Assembly (NCBI RefSeq): GCF_001905655.1
Contig: NZ_JMHT01000073.1
Coordinates: 1 to 64,000, forward strand
Length of the DNA stretch: 64,000 bases
Source of the DNA: Mycobacterium sp. ST-F2
Lineage (GTDB): Bacteria > Actinomycetota > Actinomycetes > Mycobacteriales > Mycobacteriaceae
Direction of reading: 5' to 3'
Positions 47,221-55,856 of this stretch are shown here, in pieces. A model generated the notes under the pieces. The model was not told the origin of the DNA. It searched no databases and worked only from the letters and a program-made list of their open reading frames with translations. Within the stretch, counting starts at the first letter, position 1. The number at the start of each line of letters is the position of its first letter. Position numbers and translations under genes: made by a program.

Positions 47221-47679
47221 CTAGGCGCCCTCGGCCGTGGCCTTGATCCGGCCGAGCGAGGTTTTCATGCCCTCGACCAGTTCCACTTCGAAGTTGGGCA
47301 CTCCGCCCATGAAGCGGTTGATCAGCGTGCTGGAAATCGGTTTGACGGCTTCCGCATGCCGGCTGACGGTCACCTTGGTGCCGGTGCCGGAAGGCTCGAG
47401 ATCGTAGGTCCACTCGGTGTTGTTGGTATTGACCCGGAACGACAGCTTCTTCTGAGGGTCCAGCGCGGTGATGGTCGCGGTCGTCGGCCAGAACAGCGCG
47501 CCGCGCCGGTTGACGTTGACGGTCTTGGTGCCGACCTTGACGGCGCCGACCGCCTTCATGGCCCGGCACTGCGGGCTCCACTTGGGCATGTTGTCGAGGT
47601 CGGAGATCAGGGCCCAGACCTTGGCCACCGGCGCGTTGATGGTGATGTCTGCCTGCAGCAGAGGTGCTTCTCCAGCCAT
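47221..47679 (-). CDS. SRPBCC (START-like) family protein, third copy
   Basis: A 152-residue SRPBCC protein: ADITINAPVAKVWALISDLDNMPKWSPQCRAMKAVG at the start, the hairpin VGTKTVNVNRRGALFWPTTATITALDPQKKL, and a C-terminal helix FEVELVEGMKTSLGRIKA. A strong AAGGGAG precedes the ATG at 47679. It belongs to the polyketide cyclase/dehydrase type and binds an unknown hydrophobic ligand. It is not closely like the two copies flanking far. It lies three bases after the convergent DUF3027 gene. Confidence 0.82.
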   Translation of the reverse strand: MAGEAPLLQADITINAPVAKVWALISDLDNMPKWSPQCRAMKAVGAVKVGTKTVNVNRRGALFWPTTATITALDPQKKLSFRVNTNNTEWTYDLEPSGTGTKVTVSRHAEAVKPISSTLINRFMGGVPNFEVELVEGMKTSLGRIKATAEGA

Positions 47680-47701
47680 CGGACTCTCCCTTACGTTGGA
47701 T

Positions 47702-47968
47702 TCAGCGCAGGCCGCGTTGCGCACCTCGTGCGCCCCGACGGGCCGCGCTACGTTGCCACAGAAATATAGAGGTGCCCAGAACGCCGACGCCGAGGCCCGC
47801 GATGGTCACCGGCCGCCAGTCGTGCAGGGCAGGAACAGTGAAGGCCAACACCACCGCCACCAGCCAGCTGACGGCGATGACCACGATCACCGGAACCGGG
47901 TCGAGCAGGCGATCAGGGAGAGCCGGCGGTTCGAGTGCCGCCGGTTGTTCGGGCGTAGGCGTGGCCAT
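47702..47968 (-). CDS. DUF2530 family small membrane protein
   Basis: An 88-residue protein with two membrane helices (about residues 24-45 and 52-70) and a basic tail (RSAARRGARGAQRGLR). It is like Rv0879c, which occupies the same place beside the MarR gene. GGAG precedes the ATG at 47968. It is divergent from the MarR regulator across 41 bases, so its expression may be controlled by it. The function is unknown. Confidence 0.75.
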   Translation of the reverse strand: MATPTPEQPAALEPPALPDRLLDPVPVIVVIAVSWLVAVVLAFTVPALHDWRPVTIAGLGVGVLGTSIFLWQRSAARRGARGAQRGLR

Positions 47969-47984
47969 CTCCTCTAACGCTAGT

Positions 47985-47994
47985 CGATCGATCG
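47985..47994. promoter_or_regulatory. Possible MarR operator between DUF2530 and marR
   Basis: A CGATCGATCG palindrome flanked by TAGT and GTA lies in the 41-base divergent gap. MarR proteins usually bind such short symmetrical sites near their own promoter. Assignment is tentative because the sequence is short. Confidence 0.4.
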
Positions 47995-48009
47995 GTACGC
48001 TATCTGCTC

Positions 48010-48441
48010 GTGACGGACGCCGATGACCGCTTGGCCAATGACCTGTCGCTGGCCGTCGTGCGGCTGGCGCGTCAGCTGCGCTTCCGTCGTCCCGATTCCC
48101 CGGTGTCCCTGACCCAGCTGTCGGCACTGGCCACCCTCGCCAAGGACGGCCCGATGACGCCGGGCGCGCTGGCGACCCGCGAGCGGGTCCGGCCGCCGTC
48201 GATGACGCGCGTCATCGCATCCTTGGTCGAGCTGGGACTGGTGGAACGCAGTTCGCATCCCGACGACCGGCGTCAGGTGCTGGTCGCAGTCTCCCCGGCA
48301 GGCGACGAGTTGTTCGAAGCCGAGCGCCGGGCCGGCATGGAATGGCTGCAGGGCCGGCTCGAAAAGCTGAAGCCGCAGGACCGGGCGACCTTGCTGGCCG
48401 CGGCAGACCTGATGTTCGCGATCATCGACGAAGCCCAGTGA
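48010..48441 (+). CDS. MarR family transcriptional regulator
   Basis: A 143-residue MarR protein, like Rv0880. The winged helix-turn-helix runs from about 35 to 105: LTQLSALATLAKDGPMTPGALATRERVRPPSMTRVIASLVELGLVERSSHPDDRRQVLVAVSPAG, with DDRR in the wing that contacts DNA. Helices at both ends form the dimer. The GTG at 48010 follows closely on the divergent DUF2530 gene. The end overlaps the RNA methyltransferase gene by GTGA, so the two are coupled. Confidence 0.88.
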   Translation: MTDADDRLANDLSLAVVRLARQLRFRRPDSPVSLTQLSALATLAKDGPMTPGALATRERVRPPSMTRVIASLVELGLVERSSHPDDRRQVLVAVSPAGDELFEAERRAGMEWLQGRLEKLKPQDRATLLAAADLMFAIIDEAQ

Positions 48442-49286
48442 GCGCTGCCGCAGACATCGACGCGGTGGACGACGTCATCGTTGTCGACGTCTCCGATCCC
48501 GCCGACCCGCGGCTCGACGATTTCCGCGACCTCAACAGCGTCGACCGTCGGCCTGATCTGCCGTCGGGCAAGGGGCTGGTGATCGCCGAAGGCGTGTTGG
48601 TGGCGCAGCGGATGCTGGCGTCGCGCTTCAGCCCGCGCGCTTTCCTCGGCACCGACCGCCGGCTCCGCGAACTGGCCGACGATCTGGCCGGCTGCGGCGT
48701 GCCGTACTACCGCGCCAGTGCCGAGGTGATGGCCGAGGTCGTCGGCTTCCACCTCAACCGCGGCGTGCTGGCCGCGGCGCCACGCCCCGTCGAACTGTCG
48801 GTGCCCGAGGTGCTGCGGGACGCGCGGACCGTCGCGGTGCTCGAGGGCGTCAACGACCACGAGAACCTGGGTTCGATCTTCCGCAACGCCGCGGGGCTCA
48901 ACGTCGACGCGGTGGTGTTCGGCACGGGGTGCGCCGATCCGCTGTACCGGCGCGCGGTCCGGGTGTCGATGGGCCACGCCCTGCTGGTGCCCTATGCCCG
49001 CGCGGAGTCCTGGCCGGGTGATCTGAAGTTCATGCAGGACAACGGCTTTCACCTGATTGCGATGACGCCGGGGGCGGGTTCCGTGCCGCTGGCCGAGGCC
49101 CTCGCGCCGCTGGCGGACGAGAAGATCGGCATCCTGGTCGGCGCCGAGGGCCCCGGCCTGACCGAACACACCATGCGGGCCTGCGAGGTGCGGGCGCGCA
49201 TTCCGATGTCGCGGGGGACCGACTCGCTGAACGTCGCTACCGCGGCCGCCATGGCGTTCTACGAACGCAGCCGGGCGGCGGTCTAG
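48438..49286 (+). CDS. TrmH/SpoU family RNA 2'-O-methyltransferase
   Basis: A 282-residue SPOUT methyltransferase, like Rv0881. The substrate-binding N-terminal half has LVIAEGVLVAQRML. The SPOUT knot domain carries the three SpoU motifs: NDHENLGSIFRNAAGLNVDAV, ILVGAEGPGLTEHTM, and IPMSRGTDSLNVATAAAMAFYE. It methylates ribose in rRNA or tRNA; the target is unknown. The GTG start overlaps the MarR stop. Confidence 0.9.
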   Translation: MSAAADIDAVDDVIVVDVSDPADPRLDDFRDLNSVDRRPDLPSGKGLVIAEGVLVAQRMLASRFSPRAFLGTDRRLRELADDLAGCGVPYYRASAEVMAEVVGFHLNRGVLAAAPRPVELSVPEVLRDARTVAVLEGVNDHENLGSIFRNAAGLNVDAVVFGTGCADPLYRRAVRVSMGHALLVPYARAESWPGDLKFMQDNGFHLIAMTPGAGSVPLAEALAPLADEKIGILVGAEGPGLTEHTMRACEVRARIPMSRGTDSLNVATAAAMAFYERSRAAV

Positions 49287-49296
49287 ATTGGCTCAG

Positions 49297-49572
49297 ATGA
49301 CCACGCCGTCGCGCACGCCATGGGGCACCGGCCTGACGGTGTCGGCGTTCGTCGCCGCGGTGACGGCAGCGGCCATCATCGTGCTGTCCCTCGGTCTGCT
49401 GCGGGTGCATCCGCTGCTGGCGGTGGGCTTGAACGCCGTCGCGGTCGGTGGCCTGGCCCCGACGGTGTGGGCTTGGCGGGTGCGCCCGGTGTGGCGCTGG
49501 TTTGTCTGGGGCAGTGCCGTCGGGGTTGCGTTGGGCTGGATCGCCACGCTCGCCATTGCCCTGGGGCGCTAA
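49297..49572 (+). CDS. DUF2537 family small membrane protein (Rv0882-like)
   Basis: A 91-residue protein with three predicted membrane helices (about 11-32, 36-54 and 63-85). It sits in the place of Rv0882 after the RNA methyltransferase gene. The ATG at 49297 is chosen; an in-frame TTG at 49288 is immediately after the preceding stop. The function is unknown. It ends 89 bases before the convergent sepH gene. Confidence 0.7.
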   Translation: MTTPSRTPWGTGLTVSAFVAAVTAAAIIVLSLGLLRVHPLLAVGLNAVAVGGLAPTVWAWRVRPVWRWFVWGSAVGVALGWIATLAIALGR

Positions 49573-49661
49573 CCCACCCGCCGTTGATCCTGTAGCTACG
49601 GCGCGAAAGTGCGAGTGGCGAAGGCCCTCAGTACAGGGTCAACGCAGAGGTAGCAGAGGTA

Positions 49662-50594
49662 TCAGCGCTGGCCGTTGGCCCGCACGCCCAGCAGGACGTC
49701 TTCCCAGGCCGGAATCTCGGGCTTCTTCTTGCGCGGGCGCGGCGCGGGAGCGGCCGGTTCGGGCGTCTCGACGACGGCGGCCGGCTCGGGAGCCGGGACG
49801 GGCTCGGGTGCCGGCGGGGCAACAGGTGCCGCGGGCACCGGAGGCGCGACCGGGGTGGGCGTCATGACGACGACGGGTGCCGGCGCGGGTTCCGGAGCGG
49901 GCTCGGGCTCCGGCTGGATGGCGGGCATCGGAATCTCGGCGACCGATTCCTCGAAATGCAGCTGCGCGAGCGGCGCGACCGACCGCAGGGCCGGGCGGGT
50001 GTAGTTCGGGTCGATCAGCTCGGTCGCAGCATCGTCGAATGCGGTGGTCGTGCCGCCGTGCGCGCCCGGGCTGAACCGGAAGTGGGCCACGTTGTCGGAG
50101 CGTCCGGCCTTCCAGCCGAACTGCACCGTCCACCGGCTGTCCTCGTTGCGCCAGGCGTCCCACTTGGTCGCCTCGGGGTCGAGGCCGCGGGAGATCAGCG
50201 CGCCGGTCACGGTCTCCAGTAGCGTCAGCACCGACGGGCCGTCGGGCAGGATCGGGTGCGACGCGGTGGCGAGCTCGGCGGCGCGCGACCGCTCCAGCAG
50301 CACGGGGTGGGCGAAGCGCATGACGCGCTCGGGGCTCACGCCGGCGGCCGCGGCGAGCTGCTCGACGGAGGCGCCGGCCCGGATGCGGGACTGGATGTCG
50401 CGGGGGCGCAGGGAGTTGGGCACCTCGACCTCGATCTGCGTCTGGTTGCTGACGGCGCGGTCACCGCGGACGGCGGCCTTGAGACGATCATCGACACGCA
50501 AGACAAACTTGTCTGCGGTGGCCGAACCGTTGGCGGTTTCGCAGATGATGAGCTTGCCGTCGGCGTCGAGTCCGACGACCTTGAGTTCCCTCAT
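49662..50594 (-). CDS. sepH: Septation protein SepH
   Basis: A 310-residue protein. The N-terminal DUF3071 domain (MRELKVVGLDADGKLIICE) contains a helix-turn-helix-like region (DIQSRIRAGASVEQLAAAAGVSPERVMRFAHPVLLERSRAAELA). A long Pro/Ala/Glu-rich linker (about 220-290) leads to a basic C-terminal segment RPRKKKPEIPAWEDVLLGVR that is conserved. SepH interacts with FtsZ and supports Z-ring assembly in actinobacteria. It corresponds to Rv0883c. Confidence 0.9.
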   Translation of the reverse strand: MRELKVVGLDADGKLIICETANGSATADKFVLRVDDRLKAAVRGDRAVSNQTQIEVEVPNSLRPRDIQSRIRAGASVEQLAAAAGVSPERVMRFAHPVLLERSRAAELATASHPILPDGPSVLTLLETVTGALISRGLDPEATKWDAWRNEDSRWTVQFGWKAGRSDNVAHFRFSPGAHGGTTTAFDDAATELIDPNYTRPALRSVAPLAQLHFEESVAEIPMPAIQPEPEPAPEPAPAPVVVMTPTPVAPPVPAAPVAPPAPEPVPAPEPAAVVETPEPAAPAPRPRKKKPEIPAWEDVLLGVRANGQR

Positions 50595-50665
50595 TGGTGA
50601 CCTCCTAGGACGCGGCTTAACGGCTCACCCTAGCGCGTTATCGTCTCGTAACCCTTCTGACACAC

Positions 50666-50700
50666 CGAGGCGCGCAGCCCGTTCTGAGCTGCGCGCCTCG
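50666..50700 (-). terminator. Hairpin after serC, probable terminator
   Basis: A 13-base perfect stem (CGAGGCGCGCAGC, 50666-50678, with its complement 50688-50700) and a nine-base loop lie 20 bases past the serC stop on the minus strand. There is no T-run, so it is a stem-only terminator, also upstream of sepH. Confidence 0.7.
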
Positions 50701-50720
50701 GATTGTGTTCAGCGTGGCGA

Positions 50721-51827
50721 TCAGAGCCTTTCCACGACCCAGTCGACACACGCCGTCAGGGCGCTCACGTCGTCGGGGTCGACGGCCGGGAACATGGCCA
50801 CGCGCAGCTGGTTGCGGCCCAGCTTGCGGTACGGCTCGGTGTCGACAATGCCGTTGGCGCGCAACACCTTTGCCACCGCGGCAGCGTCGACGTCGTCGTT
50901 GAAGTCGATGGTGCCGACGACCTGCGAGCGCAGCGCCGGGTCGGCGACGAACGGGGTGGTGAACGGACGCGACTCGGCCCAGGAGTACAGCCGCTGCGAC
51001 GAGTCGGCAGTGCGCTTCACGGCCCAGTCCAGGCCGCCGTTGCCGTTGAGCCAATCCAGTTGCTCGGCGAGCAGGATCAGCGTCGCGATCGCCGGGGTGT
51101 TGTAGGTCTGGTTCTTGAGGCTGTTCTCGATTGCGATGGGCAGCGACAGGAAGTCGGGCACCCAGCGGTCGGCGGCGGCGATCTGCTCGACGCGGGCCAG
51201 CGCGGCCGGGCTCATCACGGCGATCCAGAGCCCGCCGTCGGAGGCGAAGTTCTTCTGCGGCGCGAAGTAGTAGGCATCGGTGTCGGCGATGTTGACCGGC
51301 AGGCCGCCGGCGGCCGAGGTGGCGTCGATGACGACGAGCGCGTCACCGGCCGGACGCTGGACGGGCACCGCCACTCCGGTCGAGGTCTCGTTGTGGGCCC
51401 AGGCCACGACATCCACGTCGGGGTCCGACTGCACGGCGGGCGCGCTGCCGGCGTCGGCCTTGATGACGATCGGGTCGCCGACGAACGGGTTCTTGGCGAC
51501 GCACGACGCGAACTTGCTGCTGAACTCGCCGTAGGTGAGGTGCAGCGAGCGCTTGTCGACGAGGCCGAACGCGGCGGCATCCCAGAACGCGGTCGAGCCG
51601 CCGTTGCCGAGGATGACCTCGTAGCCGTCGGGGGTGGAGAACAGTTGCTGGACGCCGTCGCGCACACGTCCGACCAGGTTCTTGACCGGGGCCTGGCGAT
51701 GCGACGTGCCGAACAGGTCGCCGGCGGCGGCCAGCGCGGTCAGCTGCTCGGGGCGAACCTTGGACGGGCCGCAGCCGAAGCGTCCGTCGGCGGGCTTGAT
51801 GTCGGCGGGGATGGTGAGCTCAGCCAT
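50721..51827 (-). CDS. serC: Phosphoserine aminotransferase
   Basis: A 368-residue PLP enzyme of the actinobacterial SerC type. It starts ELTIPADIKPADGRFGCGPSKVRPEQL, has the substrate loop FGTSHRQAPVK, the aspartate in VVIDATSAAGG, and the PLP lysine in YYFAPQKNFASDGGLW. It converts 3-phosphohydroxypyruvate to phosphoserine in serine synthesis. It corresponds to Rv0884c. The ATG at 51827 matches the family start. A hairpin follows its stop. Confidence 0.95.
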   Translation of the reverse strand: MAELTIPADIKPADGRFGCGPSKVRPEQLTALAAAGDLFGTSHRQAPVKNLVGRVRDGVQQLFSTPDGYEVILGNGGSTAFWDAAAFGLVDKRSLHLTYGEFSSKFASCVAKNPFVGDPIVIKADAGSAPAVQSDPDVDVVAWAHNETSTGVAVPVQRPAGDALVVIDATSAAGGLPVNIADTDAYYFAPQKNFASDGGLWIAVMSPAALARVEQIAAADRWVPDFLSLPIAIENSLKNQTYNTPAIATLILLAEQLDWLNGNGGLDWAVKRTADSSQRLYSWAESRPFTTPFVADPALRSQVVGTIDFNDDVDAAAVAKVLRANGIVDTEPYRKLGRNQLRVAMFPAVDPDDVSALTACVDWVVERL

Positions 51828-51961
51828 GGGTGTCAGCGTAGTTGCAGGTCGACGGCCCGCTGTCGTGGGGATCCGGCTGCTTGCCCGACCGTTTGGCCCG
51901 ACCGCGTGATGGGCATCACTATTTCGTCCAGATGTGTGACGACGGGCACTAGTTTTTAGGT

Positions 51962-51976
51962 GGTACCTCCGGTACC
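51962..51976. promoter_or_regulatory. Double GGTACC palindrome between serC and the AurF-like gene
   Basis: GGTACC occurs twice with three bases between, giving a 15-base symmetrical site, about 56 bases ahead of the AurF-like ATG. It lies in the 204-base divergent gap and could be the operator of either gene. Confidence 0.4.
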
Positions 51977-52031
51977 GTTCGACACAAGACAGCCGATTGT
52001 AAAGCTGACAAAAAGCCTTGGGAGGCTCGAA

Positions 52032-53048
52032 ATGGCTCGTCCCCGGATGATCCGTCGCTGGCGCCGGAACATGGACGTGCTGGATGACACCGCTTACGTG
52101 GAGAAGCTCGCCACGCTGTCCGAGGGGTCGGTGCGGCGCAACTTCAACCCATACACGGACATCGCCTGGGACTCGCCGGAATTCGCTGTCGTCCCCAACG
52201 ACCCGCGCTGGATCCTTCCGGACACCGACCCGCTCGGTGGCCACCCGTGGTACCAGGCCCAGTCGCACGAGCGGAAGATCGAGATCGGCATCTGGCGCCA
52301 GGCCAACGTGGCCAAGGTCGGCCTGCACTTCGAGAACATCCTGATCCGCGGCCTCATGGAGTACGCCTTCTGGGTCCCGAACGGCTCGCCGGAGTTCCGC
52401 TACTGCACCCACGAGGCCATCGAAGAGGGCAACCACACCCTGATGTTCCAGGAGATGGTCAATCACATGGGGGTTGACGTCCCGGGGATGCCCACGCTGC
52501 TCAAGTGGATCCAGCCGCTGATCCCGCTGGCCGCCGGCCCGGCGCCGATCCCGTTCTTCTTCGGCGTGCTCGCCGGTGAAGAGCCCATCGACCACACCCA
52601 GAAGAACATCCTGCGTGAGGGCAGCGAGCTACACCCGATCATGGAGCGGGTCATGGCCATCCACGTGGCCGAGGAAGCCCGTCACATCTCGTTCGCCCAC
52701 GAGTACCTGCACAAGCGGGTCCCGGAGCTGAGCCGCTGGAAGAAGTTCTGGCTGTCGCTGTTCGTGCCGCTGACCATGCGCATCCTGTGCTCGGCGATCA
52801 TCGTGCCGCCGCGCGTCTTCTGGAAGACATTCGACATTCCGCGCTCGGTGCGCGACGAGCTGTTCTTCGACGCCCCCGAGTCGCGCATGTTCCTGCGCAA
52901 CATGTTCTCGGACGTCCGCATGCTGGCGTACGACACCGGCCTGATGAACCCGCTGGCCAAGATCATGTGGAAGATCTGCAAGATCGACGGCCCGCCCAGC
53001 CGGTACCGCAGCGAGCCGCAGCGCCAGCACGTCGTGGTCGCCGCCTGA
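52032..53048 (+). CDS. AurF-like diiron oxygenase (Rv0885-like)
   Basis: A 338-residue helical protein of the AurF (p-aminobenzoate N-oxygenase) group. Carboxylate and histidine ligands of a diiron centre are evident: Glu in HFENILIRGLMEY, Glu-x3-His in HEAIEEGNHTLMF, Glu in LAGEEPIDHTQK, and Glu-x2-His in HVAEEARHISFAHEYL. Such enzymes oxidise amines or hydroxylate acyl groups using dioxygen. The ATG at 52032 follows GGGAGG at the right distance. Directly downstream is fprB, a ferredoxin/reductase that could supply electrons. Confidence 0.85.
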   Translation: MARPRMIRRWRRNMDVLDDTAYVEKLATLSEGSVRRNFNPYTDIAWDSPEFAVVPNDPRWILPDTDPLGGHPWYQAQSHERKIEIGIWRQANVAKVGLHFENILIRGLMEYAFWVPNGSPEFRYCTHEAIEEGNHTLMFQEMVNHMGVDVPGMPTLLKWIQPLIPLAAGPAPIPFFFGVLAGEEPIDHTQKNILREGSELHPIMERVMAIHVAEEARHISFAHEYLHKRVPELSRWKKFWLSLFVPLTMRILCSAIIVPPRVFWKTFDIPRSVRDELFFDAPESRMFLRNMFSDVRMLAYDTGLMNPLAKIMWKICKIDGPPSRYRSEPQRQHVVVAA

Positions 53049-53078
53049 TTCTTTCGAAAGAACTAGAGACCGCACGAC

Positions 53079-54746
53079 ATGCCTCATGTGATAACCCAGT
53101 CGTGCTGTAGCGATGGTTCATGCGTCTTCGCATGCCCGGTGAACTGCATTCACCCGTCCCCGGACGAGCCGGGTTTCGCTACCGCCGAAATGCTGTTCAT
53201 CGATCCCGCCGCCTGCGTGGACTGTGGTGCCTGCATCACGGCCTGCCCGGTCGGCGCGATCAAGCCCGACACCAAGCTGACCGAAGCGCAGCTGCCGTTC
53301 ATCGAGCTCAACGCGTCCTTCTACCCGAAGTACGAGGGCAAACTGCCGCCGACGTCCAAGCTGGCGCCGGTGCCCGACGCCCCGGCCGTCGACCAGCGGC
53401 CGCACGGTCCGCTGCGGGTCGCCATCGTCGGCTCCGGGCCGGCCGCCATGTACGCCGCCGACGAGTTGCTGACCCAGCGCGGGGTCCGGGTCAACATCTT
53501 CGAGAAGCTGCCGACGCCCTACGGGCTGGTGCGTGCCGGGGTCGCCCCCGACCACCAGAGCACCAAGGGTGTGACGCGGTTGTTCGACCGGATCACGGAG
53601 CGTCGCGGGCTCAACTTCTACCTCAATGTCGAGGTGGGCCGGGATATCACGCACGCCGAGCTGCTCGAGCATCACCACGCCGTGCTGTACGCCGTGGGCG
53701 CGCCCAACGACAAGCGTCTCGACATCGAAGGCATGGACCTGCCGGGAACGGGAACCGCCACCGAGGTGGTGGCCTGGTACAACGGGCACCCCGAGTTCTC
53801 GCACCTGCCGGTCGATCTGAGCCACGAGCGGGCAGTCATCATCGGTAACGGCAACGTTGCGTTCGACGTGGCCCGCATCCTGACCGCCGATCCGGATGCG
53901 TTGGCGCGTACCGATATTTCGGATCACGCCCTGGCCGCACTGCGCGACTCGAAGGTGCGCGAGGTGGTCATCGTGGCCCGGCGTGGCCCCATCCACTCGG
54001 CATTCACCCTGCCCGAGTTGATCGGCCTGACGTCGACGTGCGACGTGGTGCTCGACGCCGCGGACCACGAACTGGTCCGTCGGGACCTCGAGGCCGTCGA
54101 TGACGCACTGACGCGCCACAAGCTCGAGATCCTCACCAAGCTGGCCGACAGCTCCGCGCCCGCCACCCGGCCGCGAATCCGGTTGGCTTACGAGCTGACC
54201 CCCGCCCGCGTGCTCGGCTCGGACAAGGTCACCGGCATCGAGTTCACCGTGACCGGCACCGACGAGGTCCGTCAGCTCGACACCGGCCTGGTACTGACAT
54301 CAATCGGCTACCACGGCAAGGCAATTCGCAGTCTGCCGTTCGACGAGGCGGCCGGCGTGGTCCCCAACGACGAGGGCCGCGTCATCGATCCGGCGACCGG
54401 TGAGCCTGTCCGGGGCAGCTATGTCGCGGGTTGGATCAAACGGGGGCCGACGGGCTTCATCGGCACCAACAAGTCGTGTGCCGCGCACACCGTCGACCGA
54501 CTGGTCGCCGACTACAACGCCAGCCGGCTCAGTGAGCCCACTGCGAAAAGTGGTGCGCTGCAACATGTCATCCGGTCTCGTCGGCCCGAAGTGGTCGACA
54601 TGGCGGGATGGCGGGCCATCGACGCGGCGGAGATCGCCCGCGGCGGCGCCGACCGTCCCCGGGACAAGTTCATCGACGTGTCCGACATGCTGGCCGCTGC
54701 GGCGGGCGCACCGAGGCCGACGCTGCTGCGCCGTATCTTCTCGTGA
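53079..54746 (+). CDS. fprB: Ferredoxin / ferredoxin-NADP reductase fusion
   Basis: A 555-residue fusion. Residues 1-75 are a seven-iron-type ferredoxin with cysteine motifs CCSDGSCVFACPVNCIHP and CVDCGACITACP. From about residue 105 it is an FAD/NADP reductase of the adrenodoxin reductase kind: VAIVGSGPAAMYAADEL, VIIGNGNVAFDVARIL with the NADP site, and GWIKRGPTGFIGTNK near the end. It moves electrons between NADPH and ferredoxins or oxygenases. It corresponds to Rv0886. Thirty bases separate it from the diiron oxygenase gene. Confidence 0.94.
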   Translation: MPHVITQSCCSDGSCVFACPVNCIHPSPDEPGFATAEMLFIDPAACVDCGACITACPVGAIKPDTKLTEAQLPFIELNASFYPKYEGKLPPTSKLAPVPDAPAVDQRPHGPLRVAIVGSGPAAMYAADELLTQRGVRVNIFEKLPTPYGLVRAGVAPDHQSTKGVTRLFDRITERRGLNFYLNVEVGRDITHAELLEHHHAVLYAVGAPNDKRLDIEGMDLPGTGTATEVVAWYNGHPEFSHLPVDLSHERAVIIGNGNVAFDVARILTADPDALARTDISDHALAALRDSKVREVVIVARRGPIHSAFTLPELIGLTSTCDVVLDAADHELVRRDLEAVDDALTRHKLEILTKLADSSAPATRPRIRLAYELTPARVLGSDKVTGIEFTVTGTDEVRQLDTGLVLTSIGYHGKAIRSLPFDEAAGVVPNDEGRVIDPATGEPVRGSYVAGWIKRGPTGFIGTNKSCAAHTVDRLVADYNASRLSEPTAKSGALQHVIRSRRPEVVDMAGWRAIDAAEIARGGADRPRDKFIDVSDMLAAAAGAPRPTLLRRIFS

Positions 54747-54793
54747 TTTGTGCACGATTTTCCGCGGTCACCGCGGAAAATCGTGCACAAATC
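54745..54793. repeat. Long inverted repeat A2 between convergent fprB and nadR
   Basis: Two perfect 23-base arms (54745-54767 and 54771-54793) enclose three bases. The arms contain the same core TGTGCACGATTTTCCGCG as repeat A1 at 4479-4519. The repeat overlaps the fprB stop and the nadR stop, so it can terminate both transcripts and may also be a mobile or scattered palindrome. Confidence 0.9.
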
Positions 54794-55856
54794 CCGGTCC
54801 GCGCAACGGTTCTCCGAACGTCATCCGATGTTTGAGCAGCGCGTCGATGGTCCGGATTGCGACATCGACGCGCTCGTCGAGTGAGCCGGTGAGCAGCACC
54901 CAGGAGTGGCCGGCGGCGGTGAGTGCGTCCGCGAACCATCCGGTCATTTCCTCGCGCACAATGAGGTCGCCCTCGCGCATGCCGTCGTCATGCCAGGGCA
55001 CGCCGACATGGTCGGTGAGTAGGTAGACGGCCCGCGGCGGCACTCTGGTCCAGGGTTGTGCGGTGCGCGCCGCGTCGCCGAGATAGCGGCGCTCCCAGAC
55101 TGCGGTGGCGAAGGCATCGGTGTCGCAGATCAGAATCGGGGAGCCCGATGCCGCGGCGGCCTCTTCCAACCTGGTCTGCTCAGCCGCCACGGCATCGAAA
55201 TCCTCAGCAGTCCAGGTCAATTCGTCGAGGGGTAGCTCGGGGTGGCGCGCCCACTTCAGCGAGGTGTAGGCGCGACCGTATTCAGGCACCAACTCGGTTG
55301 ACGGCCAGACCTGCGCATAGTGCTGGGCGAGCAGGTCGGAAACCGTTGTGGTGCCGGTTGATTCGGCGCCCAGCACGACGACTCGAGTGGTCAGCCCGGC
55401 GCGGGTGGCGGGTGCAAGCCAGTCCCAGTGAGCCGCCAGGTCCTGTCGGATTGCGGTGGAGTTGAAGCCGTCCCGCGCGGTCCGGACGTGCTTCGCATCG
55501 AACCATCGGGCCAGCTCGGAGCCGTAGTCGTCGTTGGAGAACACCACGTCGACGTCGGGTGGTGCGCCCGCCGCGCGAATGCCCGCCCGCATCGCCGCGA
55601 CCTGGGCGGCCCACACGTTGTGGTCGGTCACGTCCATTGGTGCATCGCACCGGATTCCGGCGACCCGGACGTTCTCGTCGGCCGCGTGCTCAGCCTGCAG
55701 CCAGCCGACACGGTCCTCCAGTGACAGTGTCTCCACCGCCGCGGCCATCACCAGCACGGTGACCTGTTCGCACTGTGCGGCTGCGGTTCGGATGACGGCA
55801 TGATGACCTCGGTGCGGCGGATAGAACTTGCCGATGAACAGTCCGTGCCCGCTCAC
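54768..55856 (-). CDS. nadR: NadR-like NMN adenylyltransferase / ribosylnicotinamide kinase
   Basis: A 362-residue two-domain protein. Residues 1-150 are a nucleotidyltransferase with the HxGH motif (GKFYPPHRGHHAVI, 10-21) and the NSTAIRQD equivalent of ISGTxxR. Residues 158-350 are a P-loop kinase domain where the Walker A reads GAESTGTTT (163-171): Thr169 stands in place of the usual lysine. It would phosphorylate nicotinamide riboside and adenylylate NMN to NAD. The GTG at 55856 overlaps the PnuC stop, so importer and enzyme are coupled. Confidence 0.88.
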   Translation of the reverse strand: MSGHGLFIGKFYPPHRGHHAVIRTAAAQCEQVTVLVMAAAVETLSLEDRVGWLQAEHAADENVRVAGIRCDAPMDVTDHNVWAAQVAAMRAGIRAAGAPPDVDVVFSNDDYGSELARWFDAKHVRTARDGFNSTAIRQDLAAHWDWLAPATRAGLTTRVVVLGAESTGTTTVSDLLAQHYAQVWPSTELVPEYGRAYTSLKWARHPELPLDELTWTAEDFDAVAAEQTRLEEAAAASGSPILICDTDAFATAVWERRYLGDAARTAQPWTRVPPRAVYLLTDHVGVPWHDDGMREGDLIVREEMTGWFADALTAAGHSWVLLTGSLDERVDVAIRTIDALLKHRMTFGEPLRGPGFVHDFPR

